DNA of 64,000 nt from Luteibacter aegosomatis (GTDB taxonomy: Bacteria; Pseudomonadota; Gammaproteobacteria; Xanthomonadales; Rhodanobacteraceae): NCBI RefSeq assembly GCF_023078455.1, contig NZ_CP095740.1, positions 4,204,001 through 4,268,000 on the forward strand, written 5' to 3'. Every line of letters starts with the position of its first letter. The stretch's first letter is position 1. The notes below the pieces were generated by a model. The model had not been told where the DNA came from. It was given only the letters and a program-made list of their open reading frames with translations, and did not search any database. The position numbers were made by a program, and so were the translations under genes. This document shows positions 9,125-18,495 of the stretch, one piece after another.

Positions 9125-9676
9125 TCAGCCGACGCGGGCCAGCAGTTCGTCGGTGGTGGTGGTCTCGCCCAGGCGCGGAAACACCTTCGTCAGGCTGTTC
9201 TCATGCATGCCGGCATCGAGGTCGGTCATCGCGTCGGTGACCAGGACCACGTGGTAACCCAATTCGCTGGCGAAGCGCGCCGTGGATTCCACGCCGATGC
9301 TCGTCGCGATACCCACGATCACCACCTGCTCCACGCCCTTGCCGCGCAGCCAGTTGTCCAGATCGGTGGTCTGGAACGCGCCCCAGCGCTTCTTGGTGAC
9401 GAGGTGATCGGTCGGCGCTTGTGCCATGTCGGGCACGATGCGGGCGAATTCGGGATCGGACGGCAATGGGCGGGGGCCCATGTCGGTGCGGCCGGGCGCA
9501 CCGGCATCCACGTTCACGAGAACGACCGGACGACCCGAGGCGCGAAAGGCGCGGGCGATCCTGGCCGAGCGTTCCACGACCGGCGCGGCGGGCTCGATGA
9601 GCGGCAGATTGACGATGCCCTGCTGAAGGTCGACGACGATCAGCGCGGCGTTGGCGTCGAGTTGGGTAAGCGACAT
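9125..9676 (-). CDS. Isochorismatase-like hydrolase lacking the catalytic cysteine
   Basis: The protein has 183 residues from ATG 9676 with AAAGG upstream; a longer open frame to 9760 runs into the MFS gene and is rejected. The isochorismatase fold is shown by ALIVVDLQQGIV (catalytic Asp), TKKRWGAF (catalytic Lys) and GIATSIGVESTARFA. In cysteine hydrolases of this family the last motif has Cys before VESTAR; here it is Gly (GGC). Gly at this site is known in true isochorismatases such as PhzD/EntB, which work without Cys, but overall it resembles small YcaC-like hydrolases. It is third in the marR-MFS-hydrolase operon, 10 bases after the MFS stop, so it may act on the compound that MFS exports. 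Confidence 0.85.
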   Translation of the reverse strand: MSLTQLDANAALIVVDLQQGIVNLPLIEPAAPVVERSARIARAFRASGRPVVLVNVDAGAPGRTDMGPRPLPSDPEFARIVPDMAQAPTDHLVTKKRWGAFQTTDLDNWLRGKGVEQVVIVGIATSIGVESTARFASELGYHVVLVTDAMTDLDAGMHENSLTKVFPRLGETTTTDELLARVG

Positions 9677-9686
9677 GGGAGTGCCT

Positions 9687-11093
9687 TTAGGGTGCGGGGG
9701 AAGAGGACGCCGCGCGCGACAGCGTGCGGTCGACGAGGGTGGCCAGGAGGAGCACGGCATTCACCACGCCCATCACGAGGGCGAGCGAGTGCAGGCCGTG
9801 ATCGGTGGCGTGCTGGCCGTAGGCCACGCCAAGCAGGCTGGTGGCCGCGATCGCGCCGATGTACGTCGCCGTGCGTTGCAGGCCCGAGGCCGCGCCGAGG
9901 CTCGCCGCCGGCGCCTGCAGGTAAACGGCTGCCTGCGTGGTCGTCGACACCAGGCCGAGCGTGACCCCGAAGAACGTCACCGCGGCGGCCATGATCCACA
10001 AGGGCGTGGCGGCATCGATGCGCAGGAGGGCGACGCAACCGAGGATCGACGAGGCGAAAGCCACCAGGAACGGGCCACGCAAGCCGCGCGTGCGCGCACC
10101 GGCCAGCGAAGCGACGCCCGCCACCACCGACATCGGCAGGGTCGCCAGCCCGGCGGCGGCCGCCGAGTAGCCGGCCGCGTTTTCCACCCACTGCGCGAAA
10201 CCGTAGAAAACGCAGTACGCCGTGGTGAACGCCGTCGCGGTGCGCAGGTAGGTCACGCTCAAAGGCACGTGGCGCGCCAGCATGCGCAAGTCGAGGAAAG
10301 GATCGTCCCGGCGCAGGGAGTGCCATGCGGTTGCCGCGCCGAGCAGCGCGGCACAGGGCAGCATGGCCCAGCGCGGATGCTCCAGGTCCATGAGGAACAC
10401 CATCGCCGCGATCAGGGTGCCGGCGAAAAACGCGACGCCGGACAGGTCGACGTCGGTCGCCAGCCCCTGTCGGCGTGACTCGCGCGGCGCATCCTTCGGT
10501 ACCCATGCCAGCACCATGCACAGCGTCCCCAACGCCAGCGGAATGTTCACCGTGAAGATCGCATGCCAACCGAAGGCGCTCGTCAACACGCCGCCCAGCA
10601 CCGGACCGATCGCCGTCGTGGCGATGCCGGTGAGCGAAAGCACGCTCAAGGCGACGCGTGGCGGCGCGCTGCCCGTGCGGTCCGCGCGTTCGCGGAACAG
10701 GCGCATCGCGGACGGATAGGCGCCCGACGTGCCGATGCCCAGCAGGACGCGCACGCCCACCAACCAGGGCAACGAAGGCGCCCAGCGGCCCAGCACGCCG
10801 GCCGCGGCCACCAGCAGGAGCGACACGAGATAGACGCGCCGCGCGCCCAGCAGGTCGGCCAGGCGGCCCATGGTGGGCTGGGCTACCGCGCTGGTGAGGT
10901 ATAGACCCGCGATGAGCCAGCCGGTCTGCGCGACCGTCGCGTGGAAGTCGCGCGAGATCGGCACGAGCGCCGTGGCGATCGCCGTGGAGTTCACCGGGTT
11001 GAGCGACGAACCCAGCGCCAACGGCAACACGAAGCGTACGCCGAAAGGCTTCGCCACCACGCCCGCGGCATGCTCGCCGTCGACACGGCGCAT
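9687..11093 (-). CDS. MFS multidrug-type transporter (DHA2-like)
   Basis: The ~468-residue hydrophobic protein has a predicted 13-14 transmembrane segments. MFS motif A appears as GRLADLLGARRVYL and motif C-like as GIATTAIGPVLGGVLTS, both characteristic of drug/H+ antiporters. The start ATG at 11093 overlaps the TGA of the upstream marR gene by one base (TGATG); a GTG at 11096 is an alternative. Coupling to a MarR regulator with a strong operator suggests an inducible efflux pump for a small aromatic or phenolic compound; the substrate is not determinable. Confidence 0.88.
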   Translation of the reverse strand: MRRVDGEHAAGVVAKPFGVRFVLPLALGSSLNPVNSTAIATALVPISRDFHATVAQTGWLIAGLYLTSAVAQPTMGRLADLLGARRVYLVSLLLVAAAGVLGRWAPSLPWLVGVRVLLGIGTSGAYPSAMRLFRERADRTGSAPPRVALSVLSLTGIATTAIGPVLGGVLTSAFGWHAIFTVNIPLALGTLCMVLAWVPKDAPRESRRQGLATDVDLSGVAFFAGTLIAAMVFLMDLEHPRWAMLPCAALLGAATAWHSLRRDDPFLDLRMLARHVPLSVTYLRTATAFTTAYCVFYGFAQWVENAAGYSAAAAGLATLPMSVVAGVASLAGARTRGLRGPFLVAFASSILGCVALLRIDAATPLWIMAAAVTFFGVTLGLVSTTTQAAVYLQAPAASLGAASGLQRTATYIGAIAATSLLGVAYGQHATDHGLHSLALVMGVVNAVLLLATLVDRTLSRAASSSPAP

Positions 11094-11539
11094 CACGATG
11101 CCCGTGGGGTGGCGTCGGCCAGGCGCGCGATCACCTTGACCGCACGCGCGAGTTCCTCGCGTTCATCGTTCGAGAGCCCCGACAGCGCCGAGGCGAGCCA
11201 GGCCTGCTTGGATTGGCGCACGCGGCGGTGCGCGTCGGCGCCCAGGGCGGTAAGCGAAAAAAGAAACTGGCGCCCGTCGCTGGGATGCGGCGTGCGCTCC
11301 ACCAGGCCATCGCTCTCGAGCGCGGCAAGCGACACGCCCATCGACTGCGGCTTGACCGATTCGGCGCGGGCGAGGTCCGCGATCGACATCGGCCCCGACG
11401 ACGTGAGTCGCGTGAGGGTCGCCGTCTGCGACCAGGTGAGTTCGAGGTTGTTGGATTCGGCGCGAATCCTGCGGATCAACTGACCGCAGGCGGCGAGCAG
11501 GTCGGCGGCGGCGGTTTCGGTATTGGGAAGACGGGCCAT
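11093..11539 (-). CDS. MarR-family transcriptional repressor
   Basis: The 148-residue winged-helix regulator has LTWSQTATLTRL, the recognition region MSIADLARAESVKPQSMGVSLAALESDGLVERTPHP, and the wing DGRQFLFSLTALG. The start is ATG 11539. The frame stays open to 11575, but that start lies inside the palindromic operator and is rejected. It is first gene of the operon with the MFS exporter and isochorismatase-like hydrolase, translationally coupled to the MFS gene. The perfect 33-base palindrome 24 bases upstream is the obvious autoregulatory site. The ligand is unknown. Confidence 0.92.
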   Translation of the reverse strand: MARLPNTETAAADLLAACGQLIRRIRAESNNLELTWSQTATLTRLTSSGPMSIADLARAESVKPQSMGVSLAALESDGLVERTPHPSDGRQFLFSLTALGADAHRRVRQSKQAWLASALSGLSNDEREELARAVKVIARLADATPRAS

Positions 11540-11562
11540 GGAGGGCACGTTAGTCTTCGACA

Positions 11563-11595
11563 GGCAAACTTGCAAGTTAAACTTGCAAGTTTGCC
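11563..11595. promoter_or_regulatory. Double palindromic operator upstream of marR
   Basis: Two adjacent copies of the palindrome AACTTGCAAGTT (11567-11578 and 11580-11591) are separated by one base. The whole 33-base block is a perfect inverted repeat with 16-base arms around A11579. The 13-base spacing places two dimers on nearby faces of the helix. This is the expected architecture of a MarR operator controlling the marR-MFS-hydrolase operon. The structure is directly seen; binding is inferred. Confidence 0.8.
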
Positions 11596-11629
11596 TTCGA
11601 AAGTTTTCGCGCGGGACGGCCCGCCGGGA

Positions 11630-12466
11630 TCAGGAACGGGCGATCTTTTTGTCGGATCGATCACCGTCCGAATCGTCGTCGTGTTCGGACTTGGGTTTGA
11701 TCGACATCAGTTCCAGCGGCGAACCGTCCGGCAGGCGCACGCGCCAGCCGCGTTGCAACTCGGCCAGGTCGTTGAGGCGGGGGCAGATGCCGTTGGAGCG
11801 CGCTTCCAGATCCTTCGAGCGCTTGTCCATTTCGCCGTCCAGGGCTTTGTCCAGCGAGGCGGCGCGTTCCTGCAACGAGGCCATCTTGGCCGTGTCGCCG
11901 GAAAGCGCGGCCGTCACCGCGCTGGAGGTGACCGAGCCGACGAGCTCGCCCACGGAATCGGAAATGGAATCGGCCATCAGCCCGGTCATGCGGTCGGACG
12001 ACCAGTGGCCGGCGCCGACGCCCTGATCCACGGAACGCAGGGCCTCGGCCTGTTTGCGCCGCAGCTTGGCGAGCAGGGCGTCGCGCTGCCCGGCCTCGGC
12101 GAAGGTCATGGTCACCGTGGTCATGGCCGAATAGCCCATGTCGATGCCTTCCCGGGCCACGGCGGCCACTTCCGGCAGCAGGCGGCGCACGCCATCCTCG
12201 TAGCGGCGCAGCGCGGCGGCGTCGGCCGCGGAGACGCTCGTGTCGCGTCCGTCGACCTTGAGGGCGCCATCGTGGAGGAAGATCCGCGACGGCGTGCCCG
12301 AGTCGCGATGGAACGACAGGCCGGCCGCGGTCACGTCCACGTCGTAGAGGGTGCCGTAGTCGTACTTGCAGGTATCGGTGCTGAAGCTGAAGCCCTTGGC
12401 GGCGGCCCCGGTCGAGACGATGGCGAGCGTCGCGGCGAGCGAGGCGGCGATGATGGCGTGGCGCAT
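11630..12466 (-). CDS. Exported DUF2884 (YggN-like) family protein
   Basis: The protein has 278 residues with a Sec signal peptide (MRHAIIAASLAATLAIVSTGAAAKG, cleavage near residue 24). The mature part resembles DUF2884/YggN periplasmic proteins: an N-terminal beta region with a Cys (DTCKYDYGTLYDVDVTAAGL), a helical middle, and a C-terminal Cys (NGICPRLNDLAELQ). The Lys/Asp-rich tail is charged. Function unknown. GGGGAGGGGA directly precedes ATG 12466, supporting this start over the longer frame from 12553. A paralogue with the same layout is at 17678-18430. Confidence 0.72.
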   Translation of the reverse strand: MRHAIIAASLAATLAIVSTGAAAKGFSFSTDTCKYDYGTLYDVDVTAAGLSFHRDSGTPSRIFLHDGALKVDGRDTSVSAADAAALRRYEDGVRRLLPEVAAVAREGIDMGYSAMTTVTMTFAEAGQRDALLAKLRRKQAEALRSVDQGVGAGHWSSDRMTGLMADSISDSVGELVGSVTSSAVTAALSGDTAKMASLQERAASLDKALDGEMDKRSKDLEARSNGICPRLNDLAELQRGWRVRLPDGSPLELMSIKPKSEHDDDSDGDRSDKKIARS

Positions 12467-12586
12467 GGTTTCCCCTCCCCGGAACATCCGGATACGACGG
12501 CTCAGATGCCGCCTGACGGAAGAAGGTTTATGCCGCCCGGGGGCGTCGCGCATGGGCGCTTGGTCATGGCCTGACTTTCGGCAGGG

Positions 12587-13216
12587 TCAGGCCAGGCCGT
12601 GTTCGCGGGCATATTCGGACAGCCGACTGTCGTGATCGATGCCAAGCTTCTGCATGGCGTCGCGCTTCTGTCGGCTCACGGTCTTCACGCTACGGCTCAG
12701 GCGCTCCGCGATGGCCGAAATCGACATCCCGCCGACGTAAAGGCGCACCACTTCGATTTCGCGTATCGACAGCCTGACCCGGGCACCCCGGGCCGGCAGA
12801 CCCGCGTCGTCGAATTGCCGTTGGATGGTATCGCTGACGAACGGCTGGCCGATGGCGGCACGCCGCACCGCCAGCGGCACCTCCGTGAGCGGCGCGCGCT
12901 TGTCGCACAGACCCAGCGCGCCACGCGCACGCATCGTCTGCAGCACGGGAAGATTGTTCACCATGGTGAGTACGACGATGCGCACTCTCGGAAAGCGGCG
13001 ATGGATGGTATCGAGCATGAACAGCCCATCGCCGCCGCCGGGCATCGAGAAATCGGTGACCAAAACGTCGCAGGGGCATGACGCGAGCAGCTCGACGAGG
13101 GCATCGCCGTTGGTGGCTTCTCCCACCACGTCGATGCCGCCGGCCGCTTCCAGCGCGGCGCGCGTACCCATGAGTACGACGGGATGATCGTCGGCGATGA
13201 TCGTTCGAAGAACCAT
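12587..13216 (-). CDS. LuxR/RcsB-type response regulator
   Basis: The 209-residue protein has a receiver domain (residues ~1-120) with the acidic pair DD at 9-10, the phosphoacceptor Asp55 in VLVTDFSMPGGGDG and Lys in LCDKRA, followed by a LuxR/NarL-type helix-turn-helix (LSIREIEVVRLYVGGMSISAIAERLSRSVKTVSRQKRDAMQKLG). The SMPGGGDG segment resembles RcsB/BvgA. It is divergent from the BvgS-like hybrid kinase at 13319 with 102 bases between, and is its likely phosphotransfer partner. A 9-base inverted repeat in the shared intergenic region is a candidate self-binding site. Confidence 0.9.
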   Translation of the reverse strand: MVLRTIIADDHPVVLMGTRAALEAAGGIDVVGEATNGDALVELLASCPCDVLVTDFSMPGGGDGLFMLDTIHRRFPRVRIVVLTMVNNLPVLQTMRARGALGLCDKRAPLTEVPLAVRRAAIGQPFVSDTIQRQFDDAGLPARGARVRLSIREIEVVRLYVGGMSISAIAERLSRSVKTVSRQKRDAMQKLGIDHDSRLSEYAREHGLA

Positions 13217-13248
13217 GTTTCCACTGGCTGCGGATAATGCGCAGCCTC

Positions 13249-13282
13249 TCTCCGTGAGTTGTGATACTCAGTGTCACGGAGA
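13249..13282. promoter_or_regulatory. Inverted repeat between response regulator and sensor kinase genes
   Basis: TCTCCGTGA (13249-13257) and TCACGGAGA (13274-13282) are perfect 9-base arms around 16 bases. A nested TGAGT/ACTCA pair (13255-13270) lies inside. It sits between the divergent starts (13216 and 13319), so it could bind the response regulator and control both genes. Confidence 0.5.
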
Positions 13283-13318
13283 TTACCGTAATTAACCGTT
13301 CGTGGTCGAAGGAACGAC

Positions 13319-16300
13319 ATGAAATCGCTTTTTTCGCTTTTCGTCGCAGGGTTCTTCGCATGGGCGAGCGCCTCGGCATCGTCGCTGCCCGATGCGTCGA
13401 AACAATGGTTGCTCAGGCATCCAGTTATCGTCGCCGCGACGTACGCCGAAGGTTACGCGCCGTTCGAACGGGTGCACGACGGCCACGTCGACGGACTGGC
13501 CACCGAGTATCTGCGCCGTCTCGCCGGCGATCTCGGCATCGGCGTGCGTTTTCGCGTCTATCCGGACTGGCCTTCGGCCATGGCCGCCGCGCAGTCCGGC
13601 GAGGTCGATCTGCTGATGGACGTCGCCCCCACGCCGGAACGCAACGGCAAGCTGCTGATCGGAGCACCCTATTACGAATCGTCGCCGGTCATCGTCCTGC
13701 GGCGAGACGATACGCGCGTCGCGCGTTTCGACGACCTGCGTGGCGCGCGCGTGGCAACGCAGGCGGGGCAAGCCGAAGACGACGTACTTCATCGCTACCT
13801 GCCCGATGCCCACGTAACGAACGTGCCCAGCGTCGCCGCCGCGTTGCGGGAACTCGAGCGCGGCACGGTGGACGCCGTCATCGGCGATCCGCATGCGCTG
13901 GATACCGCCATACTGGCGGCCGGGCTGGGAGATCGCCTGCGCATCGGACCGCCGGCACCCCTGCCGTTCTCCACGTTGTCCTTCGCCGTCGCAGCGGGAA
14001 GCGGGCACGCGCCGCTGCTGACTGCGCTCGACCACGCGTTCGCCCAGCTCGGGACCGACGACCACGCGCGACTGCGTTCCGCCTGGATCGGCGACGAGCC
14101 GGGCCGCTTCGCCGCGGAACTGGACGTTCCGCTCAGCGCCTCCGAGCGCGCATGGCTGGCGCGCCTCCCGCCGCTGCGCATCGCCATCGACCCCACGGCC
14201 GCACCGGTCACGCTGCTCGATCGCGACGGCAAACCCGATGGACTGGCAACCGACTATCTTCGCGACGTCGCGCGCGTGCTGGGCCTGCGCTTCGACGTGG
14301 TGTCCACCGACAGCTGGCAGGAGACGGTGCGGCGGGCCTCGGCGGGCGAGATCGACCTGCTGCCCGCGGCCTCCCCCCGCAACGAGGCGCTGTCCGGCCG
14401 CTTCGACTTCACCGCGCCCTATACCGAGTTTCCCGTCATGGTCGTGACGCGCGAGGACGCCGTCACGGTGTCCTCCGTCGACGATCTGGCCGGCCGCCGG
14501 CTGGCCGCGAACCTCGCGCGCCCGGCGGTCGCCCGTGCGGTGGAGGGTATCGCCGCGAGTGACACGCTCGCGGTGTCGTCCGTGCGCGAAGGGCTCGACG
14601 CCGTGCTCGACGGGCGGGCCGATGCCTACGTCGGCGACGTCGCCAGCACCGAATACCTCGTGCGGCGGGACTATCCCGCACGACTGAAAGTCACGGCGGC
14701 CACCGGGGAACGCGACGAGATCGCCATGGCGGTGGAACGGCGCTACGCCAAGCTGATTCCCCTGATCGACAGGGTGCTCGCGCGCATGCCCGAGCGCCGT
14801 GCCCAGGCCATCGCCAATACCTGGCTTCGCTCGCACTACACCTGGGGCGGATCGTGGGGCGAAATCGCCCGCAGGGTGGGAATCGCGGGCGTCGCCATCG
14901 TCGCTCTGCTGCTTGCCGTAAGCCATGCCTACGTGCGGCTGCGCCGCGAAACTCGCCGGCGCAGGGCCATCGAGGACCAGTTGGCCGACGTCACCCGCAG
15001 CGTGCCCGCGGTGGTCTACCGATTTCGCCACCATCCGGACGGGCGGATCGAGTTCACCTACCTCGGCGGCAACCCGGAGCCGATCTTCGGCGTCGGCGCG
15101 GAGGTGTTTCTCCACGACGAGCGCAGCGCCTTCGCCCGCATCGATCCTCGCGACCAGGGGCCCTTGCAGGCGGAAGTCGCCCGCGCCGCCGCGTCGCTCA
15201 CGCCGTTGCATGCCGAAATGCGCGTACGCGACAGCGAACCCACGCGCTGGATCGCCTCGCACGCGCTGCCGCGAGCCGACGGCCCGGTGGTGGAATTCAC
15301 CGGGTACTGGATCGACATCTCCGAACGGCGCCGGCAATCGAACCAGCTGGCCGCCGCCAAGGACACCGCCGAGAAGGCCACCCGCGCGAAGAGCGAATTC
15401 CTGGCGATGATGAGCCACGAGATCCGCACGCCGATGCATGGCATCGTCGGCATGCTCGACCTACTCGGCGATACGCCGCTATCGGCGGAGCAACGACGAT
15501 TCCTCGACACCGCCGGGCATTCGGCCGATGCCCTGATGCACATCCTCGACGACGTGCTCGACTTTTCCCGCATCGAAGCCGGACGGCTCACCGTCGAGGC
15601 GACCCCGGTGGATATACGAGCGCTGGTGGACGGCATCGCCGGGCTGTTCGCCGGCCAGGCCGCGCGCAAGGGGCTTCACCTGTTTCACGAGGTCGACGAC
15701 CACGTGGCGCCATGGTCCAGCGTCGACGGCATCCGCCTGCGCCAGGTGCTCGTCAACCTGCTCAGCAACGCGATCAAGTTCACGGCGGAAGGCCACGTGA
15801 GCCTTCGCCTCGAACGCGTCGCGGAACGGGAAGCCGGCCAACATCTGCGCTTCACGGTGGCCGATACCGGCATCGGCATCGCCGAGGACGATGCCCGCCG
15901 TCTGTTCACGCCGTTCAGCCAGGTGGATTCGTCCTCGGGGCACGTCGGCGGCAGTGGACTGGGGCTCGCCATATCCCGACGGCTGGTCGACCTGATGGGG
16001 GGAACCATCGACTTGCGCAGCGAACCCGGCCGCGGCACCCGAGTGGACGTCGATCTCACCCTGCCGCGCAGCGCCGCGGGCGAACGAACCATCGCGACGA
16101 AACAGAAACAGGGCCATGCGTTCCCGGAGCGCGTACTCCAGGTGGTGGTCGCGGAGGATCATCCGATCAACCGCGAACTGGTCGCGGCGCAACTGGAGCG
16201 ACTGGGACATCGCCATCACGTGGTCGCCTGCGGCGAGGAAGCCCTTGAACTGGCCGCGTCGCTCCCCGCCGACGTGTTGCTCACCGATCTGCGCATGCCG

Positions 16301-16858
16301 GGCCTGGATGGCTACGGCCTCACGCGCGCCCTGCGCGAGCGCGGCTCCCGCCTCGCCATCGTCGCCATGACGGCCAATGCCATGGAAGGTGAAAAAGAGC
16401 GCTGCCTCGACGCGGGCATGGACGGTTTCATCGCCAAACCCGTGCGCATCGACGCCTTGCGCCTGGCGCTGGCCACCTGCGTACCCGACGACGAAGCGCC
16501 GTGGGATACCGCATTGCTCACGGAGACGTTTGGCCATCTCGGCGTACTTCCTTCGCTGGTGGATCGCTTCGCCGAGTCCACGCGGGAAGACATCGCGCAC
16601 ATCCATGCGCTGAGCCACCCGGGACAGGTCGCCGAACGCATCCATCGCCTGTTGGGTGGCATGCGTGTATTCGGCACCTCATCCGCGGCGCGCCTCGGTG
16701 AGGCCCTCGAAATCGCGCTTCGTGGCGATCACGCGCGCGAGGCGATGCAGCGGGTTCCCACCTTCATCGACGTGGTGGAGGCCTATCTCGAACGGCTGCG
16801 ACGCGGTGTGGCGCGACTTTCCGATCGACGTGAAACGACGAAGGATTTTTCAGAATAG
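13319..16858 (+). CDS. BvgS/EvgS-like hybrid sensor histidine kinase with two Venus-flytrap domains
   Basis: The 1179-residue inner-membrane sensor begins with a signal peptide (~1-22). Two tandem periplasmic solute-binding (SBP_bac_3/VFT) domains follow (~35-260 and ~285-510), then a membrane span near 520-540, a PAS-like domain (~565-670), HisKA with phosphorylatable His700 in [12 protein letters not shown], HATPase ([30 protein letters not shown]), a receiver with Asp990 in LLTDLRMPG, and a C-terminal Hpt with His1109 in HRLLGG. This is the full BvgS phosphorelay (His-Asp-His) ending on the divergent response regulator. AAGGA lies 5 bases before ATG 13319. The ligand of the flytrap domains is unknown, so the regulon cannot be guessed. 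Confidence 0.93.
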   Translation: MKSLFSLFVAGFFAWASASASSLPDASKQWLLRHPVIVAATYAEGYAPFERVHDGHVDGLATEYLRRLAGDLGIGVRFRVYPDWPSAMAAAQSGEVDLLMDVAPTPERNGKLLIGAPYYESSPVIVLRRDDTRVARFDDLRGARVATQAGQAEDDVLHRYLPDAHVTNVPSVAAALRELERGTVDAVIGDPHALDTAILAAGLGDRLRIGPPAPLPFSTLSFAVAAGSGHAPLLTALDHAFAQLGTDDHARLRSAWIGDEPGRFAAELDVPLSASERAWLARLPPLRIAIDPTAAPVTLLDRDGKPDGLATDYLRDVARVLGLRFDVVSTDSWQETVRRASAGEIDLLPAASPRNEALSGRFDFTAPYTEFPVMVVTREDAVTVSSVDDLAGRRLAANLARPAVARAVEGIAASDTLAVSSVREGLDAVLDGRADAYVGDVASTEYLVRRDYPARLKVTAATGERDEIAMAVERRYAKLIPLIDRVLARMPERRAQAIANTWLRSHYTWGGSWGEIARRVGIAGVAIVALLLAVSHAYVRLRRETRRRRAIEDQLADVTRSVPAVVYRFRHHPDGRIEFTYLGGNPEPIFGVGAEVFLHDERSAFARIDPRDQGPLQAEVARAAASLTPLHAEMRVRDSEPTRWIASHALPRADGPVVEFTGYWIDISERRRQSNQLAAAKDTAEKATRAKSEFLAMMSHEIRTPMHGIVGMLDLLGDTPLSAEQRRFLDTAGHSADALMHILDDVLDFSRIEAGRLTVEATPVDIRALVDGIAGLFAGQAARKGLHLFHEVDDHVAPWSSVDGIRLRQVLVNLLSNAIKFTAEGHVSLRLERVAEREAGQHLRFTVADTGIGIAEDDARRLFTPFSQVDSSSGHVGGSGLGLAISRRLVDLMGGTIDLRSEPGRGTRVDVDLTLPRSAAGERTIATKQKQGHAFPERVLQVVVAEDHPINRELVAAQLERLGHRHHVVACGEEALELAASLPADVLLTDLRMPGLDGYGLTRALRERGSRLAIVAMTANAMEGEKERCLDAGMDGFIAKPVRIDALRLALATCVPDDEAPWDTALLTETFGHLGVLPSLVDRFAESTREDIAHIHALSHPGQVAERIHRLLGGMRVFGTSSAARLGEALEIALRGDHAREAMQRVPTFIDVVEAYLERLRRGVARLSDRRETTKDFSE

Positions 16859-16934
16859 TCTGATACCCCTGCCCCACTCGCTTTCGCATCATGTCCCCCA
16901 TCCGTGCGCCTGCGCGAAACGACGAGGACATGCG

Positions 16935-17156
16935 ATGTCGCAGACCATCATCGACTATCACATCGCCGAGATCGACGGCTTTTGGGGCATCTTCCGCGAA
17001 GGCGTGCAAATCGCGCGTCGTATCGATGCCGCGGACGCCATCGCCTTCGCGAACTTCTTCGCCGATCGGGAAACCCTCGTGACGACGTCGCCGGTGCGGG
17101 TGTCCGCCGGCGACTGCCTTCAGCGGGAACTCCAGCGCATGCGCCGTGCGGCATGA
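16935..17156 (+). CDS. Small hypothetical protein (73 residues)
   Basis: The ATG at 16935 is preceded by GAGGA. The product begins MSQTIIDYHIAEIDGFWGIF and ends QRELQRMRRAA; it is soluble and has no recognised domain. The first half reads like a short beta-strand module (DGFWGIFREGVQIARRI). The frame is also open upstream as the tail of a longer out-of-frame ORF over the kinase gene, which is rejected. It follows the kinase by 76 bases and may be co-transcribed. Confidence 0.5.
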   Translation: MSQTIIDYHIAEIDGFWGIFREGVQIARRIDAADAIAFANFFADRETLVTTSPVRVSAGDCLQRELQRMRRAA

Positions 17157-17175
17157 TCGACGCGTGGCGCCGGAC

Positions 17176-17610
17176 TCAACGGCCGGTCGCGCCGCCCAAT
17201 TGCACCATATCGAGGTGAAGCAGGCGCAAGCGCGCGATGTGCCGCCCCACGGTGGCGCGATCGTTGGATGAAGCCTCCAGCTTCAGGAATGCATCCAGCA
17301 ACCGGCGCTCCATGTATTCCAACGTACGGATATAGGTGACGTCAGGGTCGTGAGAGAGCCGGGCCGATGCCTCGACCACGGTCCGGCGCACGCTTGAAAA
17401 GGCACTGCCCGCCGTCGCCGCGCGGCCGCCGACGGCATTCACCTCGGCCTGGAGATCGTTGGCGATGGCGGTCAGCGAAGCGGCCGACTCATCGAGAATC
17501 GCCGCCAGACCCGGTTCGCGCACGCCCCGGGCGGCTTGCAGATAGAGGTCGCGATCCGCGATGACCCGGCGGATCAACCCATTGACGACTCGGACGGCAC
17601 GGCGTTCCAT
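17176..17610 (-). CDS. DUF2383-like four-helix-bundle protein
   Basis: The 144-residue, all-helical protein has no signal peptide. The pattern (LIRRVIADRDLYLQAARGV..., EVNAVGGRAATAGSAF, then a long amphipathic helix to the end) resembles PA2169/DUF2383 proteins, which are predicted four-helix bundles related to ferritin-like folds. No metal-ligand set is obvious. It is convergent with the small gene at 16935 (19 bases between stops). Function unknown. Confidence 0.55.
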   Translation of the reverse strand: MERRAVRVVNGLIRRVIADRDLYLQAARGVREPGLAAILDESAASLTAIANDLQAEVNAVGGRAATAGSAFSSVRRTVVEASARLSHDPDVTYIRTLEYMERRLLDAFLKLEASSNDRATVGRHIARLRLLHLDMVQLGGATGR

Positions 17611-17677
17611 GGGTCGAACGTTAGCGTCGATGGTCTTAGCCGGTCATAAACGTGGGGTTTCGCCGCTCAGCCTGTGG

Positions 17678-18430
17678 TCATTCGCTTGGTTCGAGCAAGC
17701 GTAACGGCTGGCCCGACGCGTCGCGCAGGCCCGATTGGAGATCTTCCAGTTCGCGGAGGGAGGGGCACAGTGCTCGTACCCGGGGTTCGAGGGACGATCT
17801 CAGCTTCGCCACCACCCGGGCCTGCCCACCGGTCGTCACCGAGGCGACCCGGTCGCGCAGGGCCGCGGCACCCTGCAGGTCGCCGTTCAGGGCCATCTGC
17901 ATCGCCTGGCCGCCGACGTCCTGGGTAAGCACGGGTGCGATGTCGGAGACGATCTCTTGGGCGTAGGCGCGCATCGCATCCTCCTGCCAGTCGCGGGTGC
18001 TCTGGCTGGCGGCGATCCGCCGTTTGATGTCGGCCACGCGTGCATTCAATACCCGGTCGAAGTCACCGCTGGCGACGGCATCGGGCGCGGCCGACAGGGC
18101 CTCGTCGCGTACCGCACGGGCGGCCACGTCCACGCCATCGGTGGCGATGGCCTTCGCCTTCGGCACGAGGGCGCGAACGCGAGCTTCGAAAAGGGCGACG
18201 CGATCCTGCTCATCGGGGCGCAAGCCCACCGCGCGGCCATCGGTGGCGAGGCTACCGTCGTGCATGCGCACCGCATGAGGTGCCACCCCTTCCCTCTCGA
18301 ACAGCAAGGCATCGGGGCGCACGGTGAGGTCATAGGTACTCGCCACGCGGCAGGCATGGTCGAGATCCTGGGCGGCGGCGCCGCCGGCGAGGCAGGCAGC
18401 CACGAGAAAAACGAGGGGGCGGGCACTCAT
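17678..18430 (-). CDS. Exported DUF2884-like protein (paralogue of 11630-12466)
   Basis: The 250-residue protein has a signal peptide (MSARPLVFLVAACLAGGAAAQ). The mature domain parallels the protein at 11630: an N-terminal Cys (DHACRV), a segment beginning MHDGSLATDGR (compare LHDGALKVDGR), a helical centre and a C-terminal RALCPSLRELEDLQSGLRD (compare NGICPRLNDLAELQRGWRV). The two Cys could pair in the periplasm. The genes are 5 kb apart, separated by the two-component pair, with the same strand. Function unknown. Confidence 0.68.
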   Translation of the reverse strand: MSARPLVFLVAACLAGGAAAQDLDHACRVASTYDLTVRPDALLFEREGVAPHAVRMHDGSLATDGRAVGLRPDEQDRVALFEARVRALVPKAKAIATDGVDVAARAVRDEALSAAPDAVASGDFDRVLNARVADIKRRIAASQSTRDWQEDAMRAYAQEIVSDIAPVLTQDVGGQAMQMALNGDLQGAAALRDRVASVTTGGQARVVAKLRSSLEPRVRALCPSLRELEDLQSGLRDASGQPLRLLEPSE

Positions 18431-18495
18431 GGGGAATCCGGCGAAAAGCCCCTCGATACCTTCCGAGGGGCGAATCGGGGCTGAACCAGCGGCGC

